NCBI GenBank assembly: GCA_029974595.1
Contig: JARKRC010000069.1
Coordinates: 1-64,000, forward strand
DNA length: 64,000 nt
From: Ereboglobus sp.
GTDB taxonomy: Bacteria > Verrucomicrobiota > Verrucomicrobiia > Opitutales > Opitutaceae
Direction of reading: 5' to 3'
In this document: one piece after another, positions 57,008 to 64,000 of the stretch
Numbering within the stretch: position 1 is the first letter of the stretch
How the letters are laid out: every line of letters begins with the position of its first letter
Program-made: the position numbers and the translations under genes
The notes under the pieces: model-generated
The model's input: the letters and a program-made list of their open reading frames with translations, nothing else
Told to the model about the DNA's origin: nothing
The model's database searches: none

Positions 57008-59863
57008 CTATTTTCGCCGGCTGGCCACGGAAATGGACGCAGGTAATCTGTCTCCCACGAGCGCGAGGCACTCGATGGCGGCAAGCCCCCACTGGGCGCT
57101 GAGATTGGTGCCAACCCATGTCGCTTCGTCAACCGGGTTGAGCACCGCAGGACCCTCGATTCGATTGGTCGCGAGAACGACCTCGGCCCAATCGCCGGAA
57201 TATCCGGGATAATCGGCCGTGGCGAAATTTTTCCATGCGCGCGCGGCAAGCGCGGGGTCATCAGCCATTTTTGCTGCATAGGCAATGAGCCGGGAGTGCG
57301 CCTGCACGAGAGCGCCGTTTCTGATGTCCATGCCAAGCGCGGCGATGCGTTCTTCCTTGGGCGCAGAGTAAAGCGTGCAATATTGGAGCCATGCCTTTTT
57401 GAAGCCTTCATATTCGCCCTGCCCCGCAGTAAGCTGGATGAGTTCGGCAAAAATTTCAACGGCCCCAAAAACGGAGTCGAGATGAGAAACGGAAATCGGC
57501 TTGTTGCCGCCGTCTCCAAGTGGACGCACAATAAGCGGTTCGATGCTGCCGTCGGCAATTTTGTAGCCGTAGCGGTCGCTCGTGAAAAAGCCCAGCGGCA
57601 TTTTGCCCCAATCGCGCATGCCCCGCAGAAGCTTGTCTCGATATTTCGGATCGCCGCCACGCTCCCACTCGGTAAGCCACGCGGCAGCGAGGTTGGCCCA
57701 GTCGGTGCCGAAGCTCACACGCGCATCATACGCGCCGAGCGGGGATGCATCCCCAAGTTTGCGCGCCGGATCGATGTCGTTCAGTTTTGCATCAACATCA
57801 AGAAGCTCGCGCATGATGTCGCCAACGCGTTCGTCGGCAGTGAGATAATAATAGATGCGGCGATAGGCGGCGGTGCTGATGCGCACCTGCTTCGCCGAGC
57901 AGCCCCAATGTTGCACATTATGGCGCGTGCCAAGTCCCGCGAAACGCCCGGCATGGTAGGTATCCACCTCGCTGGTGTGACGCGTCATCGCCTCGGCGAG
58001 ACGGAAAACGTCCGCGCGGCCTGTCCGCAGGTAATATTTCCAAAGCCAGAGGTCGGTGGAGAGCTCGGAATTGTCCCACGCATTGCCGCCGATGTCGTAT
58101 TTCCAGACATGGCGGTCACGGTCATAGCTGTGCATGACGTCGCCGTGATTCCAGAAACCATACCAGTGTCGCTGGTCTATTTGGTTTTGATAATACGCAA
58201 ACGACCATTCGAGACGGTCTTCAATCGCGGCCTTGGCAGGCGTAGAGCGATCGGGGAGCGACCAGATGGGACCGAAAACGCCCGCTGAAAGCAGGCGCTT
58301 GGGAGGACAAACAAGACGCGCCGGCTCGCGCACGAGCGCGGCCATGTTCACGATTTCGTCACGCGAGGGCGTCGTGGCGAATGCCCAAAGGCAGATTTCG
58401 CTCGTGCGGGCAATGCCGTGGGCATCACCAAAGCCGGGCTCGTAATCCTCATATGTGATTTCGAGCCCTCCCTTATATTGTTTTTCAAAGGTATCCATGC
58501 CCATGCCGTCATGGTAGAAACGGAGGTCCATCGCGGGAGCCTCGGGCGAATAAAGCCAGATGGTCACCTCGGCAGAGTCGGTATGGGCGTTGCGAATGTC
58601 GAGTTGCGCAGGATGACGCTGCCAGAAATCGCGCAGGCCAAAAACAACACCGCCGCCTTTTGCGCCGCCGATGTAGCCAACACCAGAAGCGCGTTTGCCT
58701 TGGTCGACATCAATCCAGCCATGCTCGGCCTTGGTGCGTTTGCGAATGCTAAAACCGTTTGCCGTCGGTTGCGAGAGCGTCGTGTCGCCCCAAGCCGGAA
58801 TGTATTGCAAGCGCTCTCTGACTTGCGGATTGAAGGTTTCGACGGGCGGGCACGCAAGACCGGCAATCTGGGCTTTCTTAATGGCGTTGCCCGGAGTCTT
58901 CGCGTCGGGATCGCGACGGATGCCAGTGAGGCCGCGCACAGCCTCGGCCCAGAGGCCCCTGCCCTCGCCCACGTAGCGCACATGACGGTCATGCATGTGA
59001 TCGCTCATCGGCACTTCGAAACGAAGGCCTAGTCCGCGAATAAAATCATTCTCCGTGTCGCCGTCGAAAACAAAGGTATGCATCACGCGAAGCGCATCCC
59101 CACCCGCGTAAAAGTAGAGGCGCAATGTGAATGGGAGCCACGCGCGCCCGTTGCCGGAATGGCGGCCTTCAATTTTTATGACGGCACGCACAGGACCGCC
59201 CTGCTCGACGGTTACGGCGGCAATGTCACTTTGAAATGCGTTCGTACGCCGGCTATGTGACACATTGTCGAGGTCGGGTGTCGGCGAACTGAGCGCGATC
59301 AGACGGCCATTTGTCAGAACTGTTTTCCCATCGCGCACGATGCTGCGAACAAGCGCGCCGCCCGCTTTTGGGATTATGCAACGAATGACGCCCGTATCCA
59401 CTTCGACGGTGGCGTCATTGTCGCGAACACTGACGGGGGTTTCTGGCGGTTTAGGCGCGCCTCGCGTCACCGTAAGATTGTTACCAACAGCGATGCCCGC
59501 GGGCACGGCGTGCGCAGTCCATTTTATTGAGCCATCAGGCCACCATGCAGTGGGCCAGCTTTGCATCGGAAGCGGTTTTCCGAAAGCATTGGTGAGCGCG
59601 AACGTGGAGTCTTTCGACGCGCCACCCATAGGCCACGGCATGCCCCATGTGGCGCCGATATTGAGCGCGGGCGCGTCATCGTCGAGCCACACGGTATCAG
59701 CGGTCGTTTTGAGTTTTGCGTTTTCCTTGTTTGATGCATCCGGCGGAGCGGAACCATCTTTTACCGCGCGCATGAGCGATGCGACAAATGGCGTCGAAGC
59801 AAAAGCGAGCGCTGTGCTTTTGACAAATGAACGTCGTGAGAGAGCTGAAGTTGTTTTTGCCAT
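57008..59863 (-). CDS. PcRGLX/YetA-like exo-rhamnogalacturonan lyase family (PL26-like), Tat signal
   Basis: RRSFVKSTALAFA; NIGATWGMPWPMGGASKDSTFALTNAFGKPLPMQSWPTAWWPDGSIKWTAH. Confidence 0.75.
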   Translation of the reverse strand: MAKTTSALSRRSFVKSTALAFASTPFVASLMRAVKDGSAPPDASNKENAKLKTTADTVWLDDDAPALNIGATWGMPWPMGGASKDSTFALTNAFGKPLPMQSWPTAWWPDGSIKWTAHAVPAGIAVGNNLTVTRGAPKPPETPVSVRDNDATVEVDTGVIRCIIPKAGGALVRSIVRDGKTVLTNGRLIALSSPTPDLDNVSHSRRTNAFQSDIAAVTVEQGGPVRAVIKIEGRHSGNGRAWLPFTLRLYFYAGGDALRVMHTFVFDGDTENDFIRGLGLRFEVPMSDHMHDRHVRYVGEGRGLWAEAVRGLTGIRRDPDAKTPGNAIKKAQIAGLACPPVETFNPQVRERLQYIPAWGDTTLSQPTANGFSIRKRTKAEHGWIDVDQGKRASGVGYIGGAKGGGVVFGLRDFWQRHPAQLDIRNAHTDSAEVTIWLYSPEAPAMDLRFYHDGMGMDTFEKQYKGGLEITYEDYEPGFGDAHGIARTSEICLWAFATTPSRDEIVNMAALVREPARLVCPPKRLLSAGVFGPIWSLPDRSTPAKAAIEDRLEWSFAYYQNQIDQRHWYGFWNHGDVMHSYDRDRHVWKYDIGGNAWDNSELSTDLWLWKYYLRTGRADVFRLAEAMTRHTSEVDTYHAGRFAGLGTRHNVQHWGCSAKQVRISTAAYRRIYYYLTADERVGDIMRELLDVDAKLNDIDPARKLGDASPLGAYDARVSFGTDWANLAAAWLTEWERGGDPKYRDKLLRGMRDWGKMPLGFFTSDRYGYKIADGSIEPLIVRPLGDGGNKPISVSHLDSVFGAVEIFAELIQLTAGQGEYEGFKKAWLQYCTLYSAPKEERIAALGMDIRNGALVQAHSRLIAYAAKMADDPALAARAWKNFATADYPGYSGDWAEVVLATNRIEGPAVLNPVDEATWVGTNLSAQWGLAAIECLALVGDRLPASISVASRRK

Positions 59864-59880
59864 GGGTCCAATACCGGCCT

Positions 59881-62847
59881 TTATTTTGCGGCTTCGTAAA
59901 ACTCGGCTTCGATAATGCTCAGTGCTTTGCCGCCGATTTTTTCATCGCCGGTGGATGCATTTTTCTGATTCGCGAGTTCTTTTATTTTCAGTTCGTCGTT
60001 CGACTCAGATGAGGCGATGAGACTGACGCGCACGGTTTTTCCCGCGGCTGCCGGTTGCACCGGAAGAGTGACGTAACCGAGCGTTTTATCCGTGGAGCCG
60101 TTGTAGATTTCCGCTCCGTCAAGAGTGATGCGAATCGGATAGCTGCGACTCTTCCATCCCGAAAGTCGGAGGGTGATTTCGCTGAGTTTTGCGGAGCGTT
60201 CGAACGTGTATTCAATCCATGCGGCGGCGGTTTCGTTGGCACTGGTCCATTCCGTGGTTTCATCATCATCGTAACTTTTCGCGGCGTTCGCATTGTTGGA
60301 ACCAGCCCGCGCCGAGACAACCTCAACAGGGATGCGCGTAACCTTGTAAGAAGGTGTCGATGGCGTCGGGCCACGGTCAATGCGCGGGATGCCGGGAGCG
60401 GCGGGAACGGAGGCAAGTCCGTTGACAGACGGATATGCGATTGACTGAAGCGTTAGCGTGGCGGGTTCCAACACGCCGGATTTTGCGCTGAGCATGATTG
60501 TGCCGGGCTGGCGTGTGGTGCGGACAAGAACGCGATTCACACCACATTCCAAGGGAAGGTTTTTCGAGAGGATGCAATTGTCCGGACCTTGCGCGATGCC
60601 ACCGCGCCATTCTGCGGGGCCGTCGAGGGTGAAGTGGACGGTGTCTAGCGCGGTCGGACAACGGCGGCCATAGGCGTCGATCATTTCGACTTCGATTAGC
60701 GCGAGATCGTGCCCATCAGCATCGTAGGATTTTTTCCCGAGATTGGTGAGGCGCAGCGCCACAGGATCGCCTGCGGTTTGCCTGGTGTCCTCACACACGG
60801 GCAAGCCGCCCGTGCCACTCAAACCGACCGCGCGCAGTTCGCCCGGCTGCCATTGCACATTCTTAAAGGTGAAGAGGAATCGTTTGCTTTGCAGGCCGTA
60901 TCCGAGTGATTTGCCGTTGAGGAAAAGTTCAACGGTGTCGGCGCTCGAAACGACATGGACATCTTTCACGGTGTCCGGGGCATAATTCCAATGACCGATG
61001 ATGTGTGCGCGCGGTTTTTCGACATCAACCCAGCCGTCCCACATGACTTGGTGCGCATAGAAGCCGTCCTTCGGAATGCGCATCGCATCCACCACGCCTG
61101 TGCGGCGGTAGTTTTCGGCGCCTCGATGATGCGTGTTGGAATCGGAAAAAATGATTTTCGCACCACCACTGTTCACGCGACGTCCAGTGCCGGGGCGTTC
61201 GAGCCAGTAGTCATGCCAGCGCACGACATTTTCCATAGCGAGCGAGTCCTGATTCCGATTGTATTCATGCGCGGGCTTGCCCCTATGCTCAGGACCGTCA
61301 CCATCCTTATGATAAGGTGGCGAGAAATCGTCCCAGTATTTGCGCAAACCTTCGTCGCGAGAATACTCCATCATCCAGTAAGGGATGCGAGCGCTTTTAT
61401 TTATATAAAGCATGTGGCCGCCATATTCCGCCACTTTGCTGTTGAGCATGTCGCGACTGCCGCTGGCGCGTCCGCCATGGGGATCGTATTTATCGCGCAG
61501 CGCTTTCATCTCCGCCATGTGCGCCTCGCTAACGCCGGCATTGCCGGACTCGTAAAAGAGTATGCTGGGGTTGTTGCGATTGTAGATGATGGCATCACGC
61601 ATAAGCTCAACGCGCTGTCCCCACCAGCGTCCCTTTGCATCCTTTTCGGAGTCGCCGGCGGGCATTGCCTGGATGAGGCCGACACGGTCGCACGACTCCA
61701 CATCCTGCTTCCAAGGTGTGATGTGCATCCAGCGCACGAGATTGCCACCGCTCGCAACCATGAGGCCGTTGCTGTAATCGGTAAGCCATGCGGGGACGCT
61801 TGCGCCGACGGCGGGCCATTCGTTCGAAGTGCGTTGCGCATAGCCGTGCATCTGGATGACCCGGTCGTTGAGTTTGATCATGCCATTGGAAAATTCGGTC
61901 TTACGAAATCCGGTGCGCGTGGTGACCGTGTCGGCGGGCTTGCCGTCAACGATGAGCATGGTGCGCACGTCGTAGAGCGCACCGTGGCCCCAGCTCCAGA
62001 AATCGATGTTCGAAACGCGGACACTCGTTTTGACGAGGGTGGTTTTTCCAGGAGCGAGTTTGACGGCAGGCCCGGCGCCCTGGGCCACGCCAAGCGCGGG
62101 TATTTCCAATGTGTAAGAAAACGTCTGCGTTTCCCCGGTATCGTTGCGCACTTCGGATTCGGCGTAAATCGTGGCGGTTCGTTTCGCCATGTCGAAATCG
62201 GCGGCATATATATAAACACCCGTCGTCTGGAAATTCGAGTAGAGAGGCAGTGTTTGATATAATTCGCCCGTTATATGCAAACGGACGTTTTTTGTGATGC
62301 CGCCATAGTTGGCGTTGAAGTTTTTATCCGACCACTGATATCGCGAGCCGGTGGCTTTTTCCTTGTAGGCCCAGTCGTTGTCAATACGCACGGCGATGGT
62401 ATTTTCGCCGGTCTTGATATTGGATGTAAGGTCGAAACCAAAGGCCATGACGCCGTTTTCGCTGAGGCCGACATGCTTGCCGTTTACGTAAACCTCGGCT
62501 ACCTGCCGCACGCCCTCAAACTCGATGAACACCTTCGATCCCTTGAGCTGGGCGGCTGTAAGCGTAAAATGCTTTCGATACCACGCGATGCCGGTGGAGT
62601 GGTCTGCGATGTCCTTGCAAAACGCGTCATCCTCATTCCATGCGCGCGGAAGCGTGACGAGCTTCCATTGCGAGTCGTCGAAGCGCGTTTCGCTTGCGCC
62701 CGCGGGATCGCCGACGTGAAGATGCCAGTCGAGGTTGAGGTTGTAGGTCGCGCGTTCAACAGCTTTGACAGCGATCGCAAAAAATGTCGCGAAAAACGCG
62801 TTTGCTACACAGAGAAACCTTCCTATTTTCATAAAAATGTCACTCAT
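59881..62847 (-). CDS. Glycoside hydrolase family 2 with C-terminal discoidin-like region
   Basis: Paralogous to 31464..34574; C-term WTSANETAAAWIEYTFERSAKLSEITLRLSGW; start among MSDIFMKIGRF. Confidence 0.85.
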   Translation of the reverse strand: MSDIFMKIGRFLCVANAFFATFFAIAVKAVERATYNLNLDWHLHVGDPAGASETRFDDSQWKLVTLPRAWNEDDAFCKDIADHSTGIAWYRKHFTLTAAQLKGSKVFIEFEGVRQVAEVYVNGKHVGLSENGVMAFGFDLTSNIKTGENTIAVRIDNDWAYKEKATGSRYQWSDKNFNANYGGITKNVRLHITGELYQTLPLYSNFQTTGVYIYAADFDMAKRTATIYAESEVRNDTGETQTFSYTLEIPALGVAQGAGPAVKLAPGKTTLVKTSVRVSNIDFWSWGHGALYDVRTMLIVDGKPADTVTTRTGFRKTEFSNGMIKLNDRVIQMHGYAQRTSNEWPAVGASVPAWLTDYSNGLMVASGGNLVRWMHITPWKQDVESCDRVGLIQAMPAGDSEKDAKGRWWGQRVELMRDAIIYNRNNPSILFYESGNAGVSEAHMAEMKALRDKYDPHGGRASGSRDMLNSKVAEYGGHMLYINKSARIPYWMMEYSRDEGLRKYWDDFSPPYHKDGDGPEHRGKPAHEYNRNQDSLAMENVVRWHDYWLERPGTGRRVNSGGAKIIFSDSNTHHRGAENYRRTGVVDAMRIPKDGFYAHQVMWDGWVDVEKPRAHIIGHWNYAPDTVKDVHVVSSADTVELFLNGKSLGYGLQSKRFLFTFKNVQWQPGELRAVGLSGTGGLPVCEDTRQTAGDPVALRLTNLGKKSYDADGHDLALIEVEMIDAYGRRCPTALDTVHFTLDGPAEWRGGIAQGPDNCILSKNLPLECGVNRVLVRTTRQPGTIMLSAKSGVLEPATLTLQSIAYPSVNGLASVPAAPGIPRIDRGPTPSTPSYKVTRIPVEVVSARAGSNNANAAKSYDDDETTEWTSANETAAAWIEYTFERSAKLSEITLRLSGWKSRSYPIRITLDGAEIYNGSTDKTLGYVTLPVQPAAAGKTVRVSLIASSESNDELKIKELANQKNASTGDEKIGGKALSIIEAEFYEAAK
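60796..60818. repeat. Single palindromic REP-like unit inside GH2 CDS
   Basis: CACGGGC-AAGCC-GCCCGTG-CCAC, same family as 2549..2602 and 5874..5928. Confidence 0.85.
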
Positions 62848-62858
62848 CGGAGCGCAGT

Positions 62859-62918
62859 TTTTGTAGCGCAACCCGTCCCCTTTGACGATTTGTCAAACTA
62901 AAAGGCTGCGCTACAAAA
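62859..62918. repeat. 60-bp nested palindrome
   Basis: TTTTGTAGCGCA...TGCGCTACAAAA enclosing TTTGAC-GATTT-GTCAAA. Confidence 0.85.
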
Positions 62919-62930
62919 TGCGAACGACTG

Positions 62931-63329
62931 TTATTTTTGCTCAATCGCGATGGGACCGATTTCAAGCGGTGCCTTATTGGTGCGCGTTGCTTTCAGCCAA
63001 TACCAGTATTGTTTATTCGAATCAGGAACACTATCGACATAGCTGCTGGTTTTTCTGGGATTCACCTCTTTCACCTTTTCGCGCCCCTTGGGGCTGGCTT
63101 TGTCGTTGCGGCTCACAATAATCATACGCCAATCATCCTTGGGGAGCGCCCATGTGATGGCAACCTTATCGCCGTCTTGCACCGCCTTGACCTCCGCGCC
63201 CTCTGGTTTCGCAACATTTTGGACGGTTGTTTTGGGTTTCCTTGCCGCATTGTCCCTGTCGGGAGCAGCGGGTGCGGCGGTGGAAAACGTAACAAAGATA
63301 ATTGCGGCTATAATAAAAATGTATCTCAT
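62931..63329 (-). CDS. Small secreted FnIII-like protein
   Basis: Signal peptide; DKVAITWALPKDD...YVDSVPDSNKQYWYWLKATR. Confidence 0.5.
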   Translation of the reverse strand: MRYIFIIAAIIFVTFSTAAPAAPDRDNAARKPKTTVQNVAKPEGAEVKAVQDGDKVAITWALPKDDWRMIIVSRNDKASPKGREKVKEVNPRKTSSYVDSVPDSNKQYWYWLKATRTNKAPLEIGPIAIEQK

Positions 63330-63361
63330 AATACTATGTGATTGATTTTGAGTTTTATGTC

Positions 63362-64000
63362 TTAGAAGCGGTATCCGACACCTGCGCGGATGGCGACGGT
63401 TTGGTCCACGATTATATTGCTGTCATTGCCATAACTGGCGAAAATTGAGAGGCCGCTATGGAAATCGACTGATGCACCGGCCTCGATGTGCCAGCCGTTG
63501 CGATTCGATTGGGCAGCCTTCACTGTGACCGTTTCGCCCATGACAGTGGCCGTGAGGTCGCGGTTGTCGCGGCTCATTGTGTATGCCCAATAGGCGTTCA
63601 AAAACGGGCGAATCACTGCCTTGCCCTTGAGAATGCCAAAATTGCGGGAAAGCTGCGCGCCGAATGTGCCAATCGTCGAATCCGCGTTTTGCTTGGCAAC
63701 GAAGAGCGTGGCCTCGTTGGCGTTTCCGCCTTCGGTGAATCCGTCAACTTTCCATTTCAAATACTGAAGGCCCAGCGTCGGGGCAAAATCTAACCAACGG
63801 AGCTTGAAGGTGTGGCTGATCTGCGCACGCGCGCCATAGCGCGTCCCGTCGGTATCGGCAGTTGCGTGGGAACCGAGATGAGTGAGACTCACGTCGCGGT
63901 TTGCCGTGTAATTGTCGGTTCCGTAGAAACCGATGAGATTCGCTTGAAAAGCGCCGTTGCGATAGCGGAGATAGGCGCCGTAGATGTGACTTTTGGAATC
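63362..64000 (-). CDS. Autotransporter beta-domain protein, partial (runs off right edge)
   Basis: Barrel strands; C-term VDQTVAIRAGVGYRF; frame open to window edge (DSKSHIYGAYLRYRNGAFQANLIGFYG). Confidence 0.75.
   Translation of the reverse strand, partial: DSKSHIYGAYLRYRNGAFQANLIGFYGTDNYTANRDVSLTHLGSHATADTDGTRYGARAQISHTFKLRWLDFAPTLGLQYLKWKVDGFTEGGNANEATLFVAKQNADSTIGTFGAQLSRNFGILKGKAVIRPFLNAYWAYTMSRDNRDLTATVMGETVTVKAAQSNRNGWHIEAGASVDFHSGLSIFASYGNDSNIIVDQTVAIRAGVGYRF

Noticed and set aside
60955-62262. 435-aa ORF on + strand
   Set aside because: Antisense to GH2; no domain signature

Overview
The window reads as accessory-rich chromosome of a carbohydrate-degrading Verrucomicrobiota, probably Opitutaceae-like (inferred from gene content; no marker gene is present). 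Positions 0.5-34.7 kb and 51.4-64 kb encode a polysaccharide/pectin-type degradation locus: a CE6-like+GH115-like fusion, GH3, two paralogous PATR-type autotransporters, Gfo/Idh/MocA + DUF1080 genes, a GH-like/Ig/NHL secreted giant, a TonB receptor, a GPH-family MFS transporter, GH36, three GH2 enzymes, a PL26/YetA-like lyase, and LacI/AraC regulators. Positions 35-51.4 kb look like an integrated, partly decayed mobile element. It contains a fused Clp/excisionase-like scar, a broken integrase, a tRNA-Glu 3'-end fragment (candidate att), AbiE and HipBA toxin-antitoxin pairs, and a Trb-type T4SS gene set (VirB2,3,4,5,6,8,9,10-like) with no VirB11, coupling protein or relaxase in the window. The most unusual signals are: (1) at least five different repeat types occupying successive gene junctions of the T4SS operon, one of which appears to encode the entire signal peptide of the VirB9/TrbG-like protein; (2) a short palindromic repeat (CAYGGRC-N5-GCCCRTG-CCAC) carried in frame inside three unrelated genes, once exactly as the linker between two enzyme domains; (3) a microhomology fusion of an excisionase-like gene to a Clp ATPase fragment, and a similar IS3 fusion at the left edge. 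No homology searches were run; all family calls come from reading the translations.
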